DNA of 64,000 nt from Algoriphagus sp. NG3. Lineage in GTDB: Bacteria; Bacteroidota; Bacteroidia; Cytophagales; Cyclobacteriaceae. Under the pieces are notes generated by a model that was not told the DNA's origin, did no database searches, and saw nothing but the letters and a program-made list of their open reading frames with translations. Shown here piece by piece: positions 26,670 to 36,292 of this stretch. A program made the position numbers and the translations under genes. The stretch covers positions 2,108,001 through 2,172,000 of the forward strand of contig NZ_CP139421.1 in NCBI RefSeq assembly GCF_034119865.1, read 5' to 3'. The first letter of the stretch is position 1. Every line of letters begins with the position of its first letter.

Positions 26670-27821
26670 CTATAAGTCATAATTCTTACTTGTAAAGTCT
26701 GAAAGGTATATCTTCTTTTCCTTCAAAAGATCCAAATAAAGGGTTTCTATTTCTTTGCAATAACGGGCAGCTGAATAGTTCTCCATTGCCCGCTGATATC
26801 CTTTTTGTCCCATTTCACTTCTAAGATCGGGGTTTTGGAGTAGGATCTTGATTTTTCCCGAAATAGCCTCTGGAGAGAATGGCGGCACCAAAAACCCCGT
26901 TTCCCCTTCCACTACGATATCTTGTAAACCTCCTACCCTTGTTGCGATAACAGGTAATCCGTGTAGCATGGCTTCTGCGGCCACTAGTCCAAACCCTTCA
27001 TGAGCCGATGCGATGCAAAAAATATCCATAACCTGATAGAAAGGAGCAGTATCCATCTGAAATCCCGGAAGAATGATTTGATCTTCCAAGCCTAGTTCAT
27101 TGGCTTTATTGAGTATTAGCTCCCGGTCTTGTCCTTGTCCAAGCAAAAGGAATTTGATCTTGGTATTTTTAAGGGTTTTGATGGCTTCCAGTACATCGGT
27201 AAAGCGTTTGACCTCATTGTAAAATCTTCCTGCTGAACCTATGATCAGATCCCCTTCTTGAATCCCAAGAGCTTTTTTCAACTGAGACTTTTCTTCCGCA
27301 GCAACTTCTCTGGGAAGATTCACGCCATTGTTAATCAGCTTGACTTGTGACTCAGGCAATCTGACCTTTTGCTTGAGGTAAGTAACGACTGTAGGAGCTA
27401 TACCAACTACCGCATCAGCTGCCTTGGCAAAAAATCTTTGCAAGTAGATCGCTTTTTTTGACCTGCTTATTGGATGGGAGGTCTCTTCCAAAATCACTAC
27501 TGGCACCTTACCAAGTGTACCACCTATCGCTGCCATGGCCATCCCTTCGAAAATAGCCCCATGGATGATATGTGGTTTGAATTCCCTGATTACCTGCAAC
27601 ACTTTGTTGTGCTTTCTCCATTCCAGAGGGTTTTTAAATCCTCCTATTGGAATCAGCTCTACCCCCTCTGCTTTCAGTGCATCAGCAATTTCTCCCCCTT
27701 CCCAAGTACAGATAATCTTATGTTCGTATTTGCTTTTGTCTAAGCCTCTGATCATCGTCATTCTGACCTGCTCTACTCCGCCGGAGGCGATGGTTTCTAT
27801 GCAGTGAAGGATCCGGATCAA
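26670..27821 (-). CDS. GT4-family glycosyltransferase
   Basis: A 383-aa retaining GT-B glycosyltransferase. The N-terminal ASGGVEQVRM is the acceptor-side glycine loop. The C-terminal domain has GSAGRFYNEVKRF, FLLLGQGQDRE and the donor-binding motif SAHEGFGLVAAEAMLHGLP (E...E spacing of GT4). It transfers a sugar from an NDP-sugar to the growing glycan at the cytoplasmic face. The start overlaps the next upstream gene by four bases (ATGA). It is a close paralogue of that gene. Confidence 0.88.
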   Translation of the reverse strand: MIRILHCIETIASGGVEQVRMTMIRGLDKSKYEHKIICTWEGGEIADALKAEGVELIPIGGFKNPLEWRKHNKVLQVIREFKPHIIHGAIFEGMAMAAIGGTLGKVPVVILEETSHPISRSKKAIYLQRFFAKAADAVVGIAPTVVTYLKQKVRLPESQVKLINNGVNLPREVAAEEKSQLKKALGIQEGDLIIGSAGRFYNEVKRFTDVLEAIKTLKNTKIKFLLLGQGQDRELILNKANELGLEDQIILPGFQMDTAPFYQVMDIFCIASAHEGFGLVAAEAMLHGLPVIATRVGGLQDIVVEGETGFLVPPFSPEAISGKIKILLQNPDLRSEMGQKGYQRAMENYSAARYCKEIETLYLDLLKEKKIYLSDFTSKNYDL

Positions 27822-28927
27822 AAGTCTGAAGGCTTAGGCATGAAATCTGAAAAAGTATATATTGACATTAAAGATTGGATGTAATTCTCTACAGAAAAAC
27901 GCTTGGACTCTTCCCTGGCTCTCGCCCCCATAGCCAGCCGCTCGGCAGGAGAAAGATCAATCATTTGCTGCATAGCCGATTGAATACTTATTGGATAGAG
28001 AGGATCAATCAACAATCCAGATTGGGAAGCACCTAGTATTTCCACTGCACCACCGACTTGGGTAACGATGCTAGGCAAACCACAGGTCATTGCCTCTGCA
28101 AGTGAAACAGAAGAACCTTCGTGTAAAGAGGGAAGTATAAAAGCATCGGCTTCCTGAAGGAAAAGCCAAACATCGGACTGATAGCCCAAAAACTGCACAC
28201 ACTCGTTAATTCCCAATCTTTGAGATAAGGTTTCCAGTTTCATTCTTTCAGGACCTTCCCCAATTATTTTTAAAACGAGGGATCGGTCAGGATTCTGCTT
28301 AAGCGTTTGTGCCAGAGCTTCCATAAGTCTGTCTAGATTCTTAATAGGCACCAATCGACATGTAGTTATAAACACAAAATCTTTTTTGTACATACCCGCT
28401 TCCTTGCTCACCCCCACTGGATTACTGCAAACCGGATTGTACACCACTCTTACCTTTTCAGCCTCAACTTCCTTCAACGCGACGATCTTATCCTTTACTG
28501 CCTCTGAGATTGCAACCACCCGATGTGCCTGCTTATAAACATACCGGAATACCGCCTTCCAATAACTATGGTGATTAGGTATTCCTATTTCTTCTCCGAT
28601 GATTAAAGGTACACCAGCCAGCCTTGCTCCCATAATTCCGTGAAAATTAGCCTCCGCTCCTTGGGTATGTACTACATCCGGTTTTAACTTAAAAAGGAGC
28701 TTGGAAATTTCCAGAAGTAAGTAAATATTGGGAATCCTCGCATTCTTGCCTAGAATTTGAACTGATATACCTAATCCAAGCAAACGATCCGAGATTTCGC
28801 CTCCTTTGCCGATAACAAGTATTATCAATTCAATATTTTCAGTCTTAGCTAAGATTGGAGCCGAATTGGCTAGGACTTGTTCCACTCCACCAAAATCCAG
28901 TTCGGAGACAATTCGGATGATTTTCAT
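27818..28927 (-). CDS. GT4-family glycosyltransferase
   Basis: A 369-aa GT-B enzyme. It opens with SELDFGGVEQVLANSA, shares the GGVEQV loop with the following gene, and has FITTCRLVPIKNLDRLMEAL and the GT4 donor motif PSLHEGSSVSLAEAMTCGLP. It is probably a tandem duplicate, diverged to use another donor or acceptor. It is directly downstream of a GT2 gene with no gap. Confidence 0.88.
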   Translation of the reverse strand: MKIIRIVSELDFGGVEQVLANSAPILAKTENIELIILVIGKGGEISDRLLGLGISVQILGKNARIPNIYLLLEISKLLFKLKPDVVHTQGAEANFHGIMGARLAGVPLIIGEEIGIPNHHSYWKAVFRYVYKQAHRVVAISEAVKDKIVALKEVEAEKVRVVYNPVCSNPVGVSKEAGMYKKDFVFITTCRLVPIKNLDRLMEALAQTLKQNPDRSLVLKIIGEGPERMKLETLSQRLGINECVQFLGYQSDVWLFLQEADAFILPSLHEGSSVSLAEAMTCGLPSIVTQVGGAVEILGASQSGLLIDPLYPISIQSAMQQMIDLSPAERLAMGARAREESKRFSVENYIQSLMSIYTFSDFMPKPSDF

Positions 28928-29872
28928 TCAGGTATAGATATATCTGAAACAAAATTTGAGATAGTCCCTAAACAACTTTTGAATTCCGGGAGCCTTCATC
29001 AAAGAGCTGAACATCCAAAATGGCAAGCGGTAAAAAAAAGCCACAAGAAAATAGCGAAAAGTCGGCAGCTGATGCAACACCTTGGCTACATCCATTCTAT
29101 TTTCGTACAACCTGCAATAAGGAAAGAGATTGAAATATACCCATTTGATTTTAAAAGCCTCGAAATACTCCGCTTGGTTAGTAGAATCTCTATGAGCATC
29201 CATAAAATAAGTCTCGCTCAGGATTTTGGGAATCAGCGTTTGATCCAGTGAATATCGTTTTTTGGTTGCTTGCTGTGGATCTTCCCGTTCATAATAGACC
29301 AAGGTGTTTTGGATATAGACTCCATTGCCAAAATACAAAGAGGCACGTAGCCAGAGATCAATATCCTCCCCCAGTTTCAATTGGGGATCAAAGCCCGGGT
29401 TTTTATCAAAAAACTCCTTTTTTAGAACAGTAGCGGAAGTGAAAAAGAGGGTATTATGGATAGCAGTTTTAAAGTAATTCTGTATCCAGAAACACTTTAA
29501 AGCCGGATTTTCTTCCAGTGCAAAAGAATCATAATGTGTCCCAATCATACCCACATCCGGATTTTCAGAAATAGCCTGGGCTACCAATCTGAGGTAGTCT
29601 ATATGCCAAAAGTCATCTGCATCCAAAAAGGCTATCCAAGGGTATTTTGATTCTGCTATCCCTGTATTTCTTGCGACTGATACTCCCTGATTCGCTTGAT
29701 GGATCAGAGTCACCTTATCCTGAAAGTCCTTGACCTTTTGCTCTCCCCCATCCGTGGATCCGTCATTGACTACAATGACTTCGTAATCCTCAAAGCTTTG
29801 GTTCAGCACAGAATCCAGAGCTCTTTGGATGTATGGGGATTTGTTGTATAAAGGGATGATGATACTGAACAT
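28928..29872 (-). CDS. GT2-family glycosyltransferase
   Basis: A 314-aa GT-A enzyme. SIIIPLYNKSPYIQRALDSV and VIVVNDGSTDGGE form the nucleotide-binding half, ARNTGI...WIAFLDADDFW carries the DxD-type metal site (DAD), and LKLGEDIDLWLRA provides the ED catalytic-base region. The C-terminal part (about 240-314) has hydrophobic segments that may touch the membrane. It is separated from the upstream GT2 gene by a 313-base dispersed repeat, the clearest break inside the operon. Confidence 0.88.
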   Translation of the reverse strand: MFSIIIPLYNKSPYIQRALDSVLNQSFEDYEVIVVNDGSTDGGEQKVKDFQDKVTLIHQANQGVSVARNTGIAESKYPWIAFLDADDFWHIDYLRLVAQAISENPDVGMIGTHYDSFALEENPALKCFWIQNYFKTAIHNTLFFTSATVLKKEFFDKNPGFDPQLKLGEDIDLWLRASLYFGNGVYIQNTLVYYEREDPQQATKKRYSLDQTLIPKILSETYFMDAHRDSTNQAEYFEAFKIKWVYFNLFPYCRLYENRMDVAKVLHQLPTFRYFLVAFFYRLPFWMFSSLMKAPGIQKLFRDYLKFCFRYIYT

Positions 29873-29879
29873 GGGTTTA

Positions 29880-30165
29880 CGTCATTGCGAGGACGAGGTA
29901 CGAGGTCGTCATTGCGAACCTGAGGCACGAAGGTGAAGCAATCTCAAAGAAGTCCTATTCTATAAAAGATTGCTACCGATTCTTTAGGGATTCGTCACTG
30001 CGAGCGGAGGAACGGAGCAGCCTGTCCCGATTATTTCGGGAAAGTAGTCCCCCAATTCAATAACTGCCCACCCCAAGGGATTGCTTCGGGTCACCAGGCG
30101 TAGTCCTTCAATTATAGCTTCTGTAAACTGCCCCTAGCAATGACGTGGTGCCACTACAATGACAA
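29880..30165. repeat. 'CATTGCGAG' dispersed palindromic repeat inside the glycan operon
   Basis: GTCATTGCGAGGACGAGG, GTCATTGCGAACCTGAGG, GAAGCAATCTC, CACTGCGAGCGGAGGAACG, GGGATTGCTTCGGG and GCAATGACG belong to the CATTGCGAGC...GAAGCAATC family that is common in Bacteroidota genomes. Several copies are nested here in both orientations. It fills the gap between two GT2 genes and has no coding potential. Confidence 0.85.
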
Positions 30166-30185
30166 AGCCCCATCGCCACGAGGTG

Positions 30186-31160
30186 CTACCCCAAAAACCG
30201 TTTCAGTCTTAATGCATTTTTAAACCCGATTATCCTGGAAAGCTGCTGAAATTTGGGTCCCCCAATATAGGTCAATTCATTTACTCCCAGATTCTGTATC
30301 AGTTTTTCGGCTTTATCGATCAAATCCGGATAAAGCGGAAAAACATCGTAAATAAACTTCTGATATACTTTTTTTAGTGCAATCCGGACACGGGATGAGT
30401 CTTCCACAGGCAAAACAGCCCGCTCGTAGGCCTGATAAGATTCCAATAAGGAAGACATGGCTTTGTATCCTTTTTGCTGACTGACATTTGTTTCTCCCGG
30501 AGTACGGTAGTATACCTTTCCCTTCGTTTCATACAGCACCTGATCAGCATGCAAAAGTACTCGCGTAAAAAACTCACCATCTTGATTGATTTTCAAAGAC
30601 TCATCCCAAGGCCCGGCTTTTTCTATCAATTCCCTAGGCGTCAAATAGGAAGAGATTGCCATCATCTCCTGATGGTCCCAAAATCTCAACAATAAGTCCA
30701 GCCCGGAATCAAAATCCTGAAATACACCATAGGGGACAGTAGTAGCCTGTCTTATATCCTCTCTGAAGTTCACCCATTCGCAGGAGGTGATCACCTGAGT
30801 ATCCTTCTCAGATAATATTTTCATCTGCTCTTCTATTTTATCGACAGATAGCAAATCATCCGCATCCAAAAACTGAATATATTCTCCGCTGGAAGTTTGA
30901 AAACCCAAATTAGATGCCGCGGAGACTCCTTTATTCATCGAATCCATCAACCTAACCTTGAGAGGATACTTTCTGGCATATTCTTCAAGAATCTTCAAGG
31001 AACCATCAGTACTTCCGTCATTGATCAAAACCAATTCCAAATTTCGATAGCTTTGCGCTAATGCAGAATCCAAGGTCTGTGAAATCACCGAAGCCTTGTT
31101 GTAAACTGGAATGACGATAGACACTAATGGATCTCGTCTCTCTCTCCTTACTTCTTGCAT
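30186..31160 (-). CDS. GT2-family glycosyltransferase
   Basis: A 324-aa GT-A enzyme with VSIVIPVYNKASVISQTLDS, LVLINDGSTDGSLKILEEY and YIQFLDADDLLS (DxD site), followed by WDESLKINQDGEFFTRVLL, where the QDGEF motif marks the acceptor/catalytic-base region. The same QDGEYF motif occurs in the GT2 at 37051, so these two form a subgroup. The C-terminal part is helical. It abuts the next gene with no spacer. Confidence 0.88.
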   Translation of the reverse strand: MQEVRRERRDPLVSIVIPVYNKASVISQTLDSALAQSYRNLELVLINDGSTDGSLKILEEYARKYPLKVRLMDSMNKGVSAASNLGFQTSSGEYIQFLDADDLLSVDKIEEQMKILSEKDTQVITSCEWVNFREDIRQATTVPYGVFQDFDSGLDLLLRFWDHQEMMAISSYLTPRELIEKAGPWDESLKINQDGEFFTRVLLHADQVLYETKGKVYYRTPGETNVSQQKGYKAMSSLLESYQAYERAVLPVEDSSRVRIALKKVYQKFIYDVFPLYPDLIDKAEKLIQNLGVNELTYIGGPKFQQLSRIIGFKNALRLKRFLG

Positions 31161-32033
31161 TTACCTTTTGGTTTCTCCTCCATTAATCAAATTGAAGTAT
31201 TCCTGCATCACTCCATAATTAATTGCATTACAAACTCTCCACAAGGCCATGGATTCTTTTAATGGCAAAGTAAAGAGCCTCTTGATAAAAAAACGATATC
31301 GTCTGAAGATGAAATCCAGAACATACTTCAGAAAGGCCAAATTCCTTCCCTCAAATCTTCTCGCAAAAGTCCCTCCCATCAATCGCTTGTATTTGTTAAC
31401 CAGTTCTTCAGTGAGATACCTTGCAGGGTGATGAACAATCAGACTAGGAGAATAGACAATCCTATATTTCTTTGAAATTCTTCCTGACAATTCTGAATCT
31501 CCGTTTGATTTTAATTTGCCATTGAATCCCCCAAATTCTTTAATTACCGAGGCGGGACTAAACCAGTTGGCTGTGATCGCATGTCCTTCCTTGGCGTATG
31601 CTTCCGTTGTAAATCCTGTGTATTTCTCATAAACTTCCGCATCGGAAAGGGATTTAGGATCTTTAAAAAACAATGGGACAGGGCCTGTTAAAATTCCAAT
31701 TTCTTTCTTGAAATCCTTAGAAAAAAATTTCCAAGCATTGCTTAGCCAATTGGCATCAGGCGCACAGTCCGAATCTATAAAGGCTATAATTTCTCCTTTG
31801 GCTGCTACAATGCCCTTATTTCTTGCATGATAAGAACCAGGTTGCAACTCGTTTAAAATCTTGAATGGAAAAAATAAATTCTGGGAAATAGATAGGCATG
31901 ATTCAGGATCGTTATTGACAATAATCACTTCCCACGGATAAGCGTTAAAAGATTGCTCCGCTAATGCCTCTAACAAACTATACAACTTTTCTCTTTCCCT
32001 ATAGGTGGGGACAATGACTGAAAAATACATCAA
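31161..32033 (-). CDS. GT2-family glycosyltransferase
   Basis: A 290-aa GT-A enzyme: FSVIVPTYREREKLYSLLEA, EVIIVNNDPES, then ARNKGIVAAKGEIIAFIDSD with the DxD-type site (DSD) and CAPDANWL. LKSNGDSELSGRISKKYRI is the acceptor region. The pattern is that of rhamnosyl- or GalNAc-type GT2 enzymes, but donor specificity cannot be read. It overlaps its upstream neighbour by four bases. Confidence 0.86.
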   Translation of the reverse strand: MMYFSVIVPTYREREKLYSLLEALAEQSFNAYPWEVIIVNNDPESCLSISQNLFFPFKILNELQPGSYHARNKGIVAAKGEIIAFIDSDCAPDANWLSNAWKFFSKDFKKEIGILTGPVPLFFKDPKSLSDAEVYEKYTGFTTEAYAKEGHAITANWFSPASVIKEFGGFNGKLKSNGDSELSGRISKKYRIVYSPSLIVHHPARYLTEELVNKYKRLMGGTFARRFEGRNLAFLKYVLDFIFRRYRFFIKRLFTLPLKESMALWRVCNAINYGVMQEYFNLINGGETKR

Positions 32034-32962
32034 TCCTTAAATAGTTTGTATTTTCGCATCCCCCAACGATAAAAAACTAGAATAAAAATAGGTCTTATGG
32101 CATTAGCTACACACTGAAAACCATGAAGGGCTGATCTTCTCAACAAGTCGTTTTTTATCGGATTCGATATGGCTCTGGCAAGATGATAAATCACGGCTTT
32201 TTTCTCAAATTTATATAAGTTCTTAATCCCGATATTATCCATCCAAACCAGCAGCATAATTGTCTTGGTTTGTACTGACTTTTTATAGATAGTGTTGTGG
32301 TCATGCCTTCGAGCAGCTGAAACAGGTTTTTCCAATTCCGAAGCATAAAATTTATATTTCCTATTTAAACGCCACCAAAATTCAGTATCAGTATGCACTT
32401 TTAATCGTTCATCGAAAAAATCACCATTCTCAAAAACATCAAGATGCAATGTGTTTGCATTAACATGACCAAGGACAAGATCATGTTCAATTACATATTG
32501 GTAGCTGTCGAAATTAGAGAATTCTTTATATTCATTAAAAAAATCTGTGCCTTCACCATAAGGAATAACAATTCCATTTGGATAATTAATTGTGGAAAAA
32601 TTATAAACAACTTTCACATTAAGATTATTTTTAATCATTTCAACATCCTTCTTAAATCGATTCGGGAAGTACCAATCATCCGCATCCAGAAAAGCAATAT
32701 ACTTTCCTTTAACCAATTTAATCCCAAAGTTTCTACTAGCAGCTTCTCCCTTATTGATACCACCTGAATGCCTAAATAAAAAAACTTTGTTATATTTTAA
32801 AGCTAACTCTTGACAAATTCTCAAGGAATCATCAGTTGAACCATCTTCTATTAGAAGGATTTCTAAAACCTCATCAAAAAAAACAGCTGAATTGACAGCA
32901 TACTCTAAATATTCAGCAGCATTATAAACGGGAACGATAACAGAAACTTTAAATTCCATCAA
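32030..32962 (-). CDS. GT2-family glycosyltransferase
   Basis: A 310-aa GT-A enzyme: VSVIVPVYNAAEYLEYAVNS, ILLIEDGSTDDSLRICQEL, ASRNFGIKLVKGKYIAFLDADDWY (DAD metal site), and DERLKVHTDTEFWWRL as the acceptor region. It is A+T-rich compared with the genes at either end of the operon, as usual for exchangeable glycan genes. It overlaps the GT4 gene upstream by four bases. Confidence 0.87.
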   Translation of the reverse strand: MMEFKVSVIVPVYNAAEYLEYAVNSAVFFDEVLEILLIEDGSTDDSLRICQELALKYNKVFLFRHSGGINKGEAASRNFGIKLVKGKYIAFLDADDWYFPNRFKKDVEMIKNNLNVKVVYNFSTINYPNGIVIPYGEGTDFFNEYKEFSNFDSYQYVIEHDLVLGHVNANTLHLDVFENGDFFDERLKVHTDTEFWWRLNRKYKFYASELEKPVSAARRHDHNTIYKKSVQTKTIMLLVWMDNIGIKNLYKFEKKAVIYHLARAISNPIKNDLLRRSALHGFQCVANAIRPIFILVFYRWGMRKYKLFKD

Positions 32963-34137
32963 TCAATACGATAAAAATTCTTCATATTATCAACGAACAC
33001 CTTCTTTCCGCAATCCTCGATCACACTTTGTCTAATTTCATCACCATTATAATTTAAATATCTTTTTTTCACTTTTTCAATCTTACTAGCCAAATCAGCA
33101 GCATCTCCATTATTCGAAATTAAACCAGTAAGATCAAATATCGAATCTTCTACGCCACCGTTATCTGTAGAAACAACAGGTAAACCACATAGCATTGCCT
33201 CTCTAGGTGCCATACCATGGGTCTCCACAATTGAGCTACAAACGTACAAATGGGACCTATTAAAAAATTGGCATAAATCAGAATGCTTTATATTATAAAA
33301 ATACTCTCCCCATTCATACACATTAAAATTTCTACATAAAGAAATTAAATACTCAATTCCTTCTCCAATGAGTATAAATCTAAACTCAACCCCCCTATTT
33401 TTTAAAATACTTAACGCTTGAACTAATGTCTCATAACCTTTAATTGGTTTAAAATACAAGACGGATATAATAGTAAATACACTAGGCTTTTTTACATTAT
33501 AATCAATATAAAATAATTCTTCGTTAATTAAATTAGGAATTAACACAGTTTTTATTTTAAAATCACAGTTTAATAAAGATAAATTTTGAAATTTACTTAA
33601 CGCTGCAACTTCTCTAGAATTTACATAGGATTGTATTATCTGTTTTCCACGGCTTCTAGATAAATGATGAAAAAGAATCGGATTATGTTCTGTCATAACC
33701 ACTGGTTTCTTTAATATATCAACAACAACGTTTGCTAATAAACCAGATGGGTTCCCATTAAGCGCATGAATTAATACAGGATCCTTATCATCTTTTTGGT
33801 AAAGATTAATGAATTTCCGGACATTATACTTTTCTATCAATAATTGTAAAAAATCAGGAACTCTACGATTATTGGGGATGAATAAATGGTAAACTGATAA
33901 ATCCTCACTTCTCTCTAATATCTTAAAATTTCGTTTCTTGAAAAGAAATCTATTGACAAAATTAGAAATTAAAGAAGTTAATTTACAAGATCTAATATCT
34001 ACGTATAGTACATCAAAAATAAATTCTCCCGTCTCTGCCAATGCCAATATCTGCTCCTTAACAAACAATCCCTTGGCGGGGTAGTCAGGCATTGTATATA
34101 TAGCAGTAACAATTAAGACTCTTCTTTTCTCAACCAT
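32959..34137 (-). CDS. GT4-family glycosyltransferase
   Basis: A 392-aa GT-B enzyme. N-terminal DYPAKGLFVKEQILAL, middle HALNGNPSGLLANVV and VMTEHNPILFHHLSRS, and C-terminal FTIISVLYFKPIKGYETLVQAL and CSSIVETHGMAPREAMLCGLP, the GT4 donor motif. Notably A+T-rich with many Asn/Lys/Ile codons. A 341-base gap lies upstream, so it may also have its own promoter. Confidence 0.86.
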   Translation of the reverse strand: MVEKRRVLIVTAIYTMPDYPAKGLFVKEQILALAETGEFIFDVLYVDIRSCKLTSLISNFVNRFLFKKRNFKILERSEDLSVYHLFIPNNRRVPDFLQLLIEKYNVRKFINLYQKDDKDPVLIHALNGNPSGLLANVVVDILKKPVVMTEHNPILFHHLSRSRGKQIIQSYVNSREVAALSKFQNLSLLNCDFKIKTVLIPNLINEELFYIDYNVKKPSVFTIISVLYFKPIKGYETLVQALSILKNRGVEFRFILIGEGIEYLISLCRNFNVYEWGEYFYNIKHSDLCQFFNRSHLYVCSSIVETHGMAPREAMLCGLPVVSTDNGGVEDSIFDLTGLISNNGDAADLASKIEKVKKRYLNYNGDEIRQSVIEDCGKKVFVDNMKNFYRID

Positions 34138-34478
34138 TTTTATTATTAGCTAATTAGAAACATCAGTTTTACTCTTATTCAAGATAAAACACCCATAGAA
34201 TATAAAACGATGGAACTTATAGTTCTGATCATTGATTTCAATAACAAGCCAGAAATATTTTCCTCAATAATTTACATATTAGATCTAACAAAGAACCAAT
34301 AATTTCAATCTTTACTATTTAGTAGTTATGGAATAATCTAAAAAATCTATTACACAAAGCATCAAATAAAGATTTTAAACTTACTTGAAGAAGGAAAAGC
34401 AAAGTAATAGCCACAACTCAAGTTAAAATATTTCAGGCTATCCACATGAAAAATCATTTTAAAGGACATGGGCACGTT
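34138..34478. other. A+T-rich intergenic gap inside the glycan operon
   Basis: 341 bases of A+T-rich DNA without an open frame of note, hairpin terminator or recognisable repeat. It could hold an internal promoter for the GT4 gene to its left, or be what remains of a lost gene. I see no decisive signal. Confidence 0.5.
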
Positions 34479-35360
34479 CTACTTTCTTAGAATTAACTGT
34501 AATTTCAAAACCAAGAAGTAATACGAAGAAATTAAAACATATTGAAAATCTCTCTTTAAAATTAATTTTTTAAGATTAGTCTTAATACGAACAATCAATG
34601 CTTCTAAAATTATTTTTTTATTTTCATGAACCTTTCCTTTCACAAATCTAATAATTCTAAAATAAGCACCTGTTGAAAGTCTAATCAGCTCCAACTCTGA
34701 TTTTTCTTGTAGAGTCATTTGATTATTATGAACTATCTGCTTTGCGGTAACTTTTCGAATAACTCCAAAATTCTTATCACAAAATAATACTCTGAAATAA
34801 AACTCAAACTCCTGATGCCTCTTCATTCCCATATCAAATACCCCTACTCTATTTAAAAAGGATTTTCTAAATAGTGGCCCATGTATTAAGAAAAAAGTTT
34901 CTCCATTGATATAGCTTTTGAAAATATTTTCACTTTCTAAATTATGATAGTAATCTTTACCAGTATTTAATTTAACATAATGCCAAGCAGTTTGGCTTAC
35001 CACATAATTAATCTCTGTATTTTGGTCAAGATATTGAACCTTAGTTTGCAAAAAATCTGGGAACATGATATCATCAGAATCAAACCATTGAACATAGTTG
35101 CCATTTGATATTTCCAAACCATAATTCCTGCATGCATTAGCACCTTTAGGAAGAGATTTCGGTCTATCGACTAGAGAAAATCTTTCATCGTTTTTAATTA
35201 TTTCTCTCAGCTCTTGTAAATATTGACCTTCAGAGTCATCATCAACGAAAATACATTCCCAATCTTTAAATATTTGATTCTTAACAGCTTCAATTGTAGC
35301 ATGACATTGAATTCCTCTATTAAAATGCGGGATAATTACAGAGACCTTAGTTGCCTTCAT
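34479..35360 (-). CDS. GT2-family glycosyltransferase
   Basis: A 293-aa GT-A enzyme: VSVIIPHFNRGIQCHATIEAV, CIFVDDDSEGQYLQEL, GANACRNYGLEISNGNYVQW and FDSDDIMFPDF with the DSD metal site, then FDMGMKRHQEFEFYFRVLF. The N-terminal half is close to the GT2 at 37051 (same ANACRNYG/NAARNYAFE and YVQWFDSDD/YIQWLDSDD blocks). The C-terminal helix is rich in Lys and Ile. It lies eight bases after the unclassified 307-aa gene. Confidence 0.87.
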   Translation of the reverse strand: MKATKVSVIIPHFNRGIQCHATIEAVKNQIFKDWECIFVDDDSEGQYLQELREIIKNDERFSLVDRPKSLPKGANACRNYGLEISNGNYVQWFDSDDIMFPDFLQTKVQYLDQNTEINYVVSQTAWHYVKLNTGKDYYHNLESENIFKSYINGETFFLIHGPLFRKSFLNRVGVFDMGMKRHQEFEFYFRVLFCDKNFGVIRKVTAKQIVHNNQMTLQEKSELELIRLSTGAYFRIIRFVKGKVHENKKIILEALIVRIKTNLKKLILKRDFQYVLISSYYFLVLKLQLILRK

Positions 35361-35368
35361 TCTTCACT

Positions 35369-36292
35369 TTACTTATGGAGTAAATATGCTTTAGAAACTC
35401 CTTCCTCTTCATACCTTCCAAACATACTAACAAAGGGGAATCCGGCATATATCTTTTCATTTTCCACTACAGATTCCTGATGGAATGCCAAATCGTATTT
35501 TTCCTTACGGTAGTCAGACTCCAGTTTTCGCTGCAGTCTATATCCATAATAGCAATAATTCCAAACCCAGCTAAAAGGGACTTTTCCATCCCAAAAGCCA
35601 GAAGTGGGATAATAGTTCTCTTTCAGGACATAATTGAAGACAGGCATATCGTAATTTCTGCCATCCCCCAAAACCTCAAAAATCTGCGTCATTTGGTTAA
35701 AGAGGGCCACTACAAGGTCTTTTCTGCCGGCAATCGTTCCCGGATTGAATACAGGATAATCCAGAAAACTTAAGGGAATCGCCTTGTTAAATCTATCATG
35801 GAATTGCCTGAGCGCAGTTAGAGTCCAAATGCCGTTTTTCCATACTCTTCTGTTACCTCTTCCCACAAAAAGCTTTATGGGCTTTGCTTGTAAGAGCGGT
35901 AATGGATTTTTATTGATGACTACATCATTGATATCCGTAGTCAGAACAAAGCAGTCCTCAGGGAGCCCTGAAATAAATTCCTGAAAAATAAAAAACCTTT
36001 CATCATTCAGCGACATCCCCCCTAACTGACATCTGACAAATCTGATTTTTTCGGTTTGGTATATTTGAATAAATTCCTCAGAAAGCCTGTCATAAAAAAC
36101 CACTGCTTCGAGGTCATGCTTTTGTACACTGTTGTACCAATGTTTGATATAGGCAAAGTTGTCGGTCTGCTTAAAGCCTCCCCTCACCGGGTCCTGTTTG
36201 GAGGAAAAATACGTGGAAAGAATTATCAATCTCCCATCGGTTTCTGACAAATACTGAGAATAAGATGATAGGTCTTCTGCCAGCCGCTTCAT
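35369..36292 (-). CDS. Unclassified glycan-cluster protein, possible glycosyltransferase
   Basis: A 307-aa soluble protein I cannot place in a named family. RLIILSTYFSS at the start, then FVLTTDINDVVINKNPLPLL, where an Asp-x-x-Asp/TTDxxD block looks like the metal site of GT-A 'nucleotide-diphospho-sugar' proteins (compare TTDxRDVxxxxNP in that clan), and PVFNPGTIAGRKDLVVALF with the NPGxIAGR-type acceptor loop often seen there. Position in the operon between a GT2 and a GT32-like gene supports a sugar-transfer role. This is an inference. Confidence 0.6.
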   Translation of the reverse strand: MKRLAEDLSSYSQYLSETDGRLIILSTYFSSKQDPVRGGFKQTDNFAYIKHWYNSVQKHDLEAVVFYDRLSEEFIQIYQTEKIRFVRCQLGGMSLNDERFFIFQEFISGLPEDCFVLTTDINDVVINKNPLPLLQAKPIKLFVGRGNRRVWKNGIWTLTALRQFHDRFNKAIPLSFLDYPVFNPGTIAGRKDLVVALFNQMTQIFEVLGDGRNYDMPVFNYVLKENYYPTSGFWDGKVPFSWVWNYCYYGYRLQRKLESDYRKEKYDLAFHQESVVENEKIYAGFPFVSMFGRYEEEGVSKAYLLHK

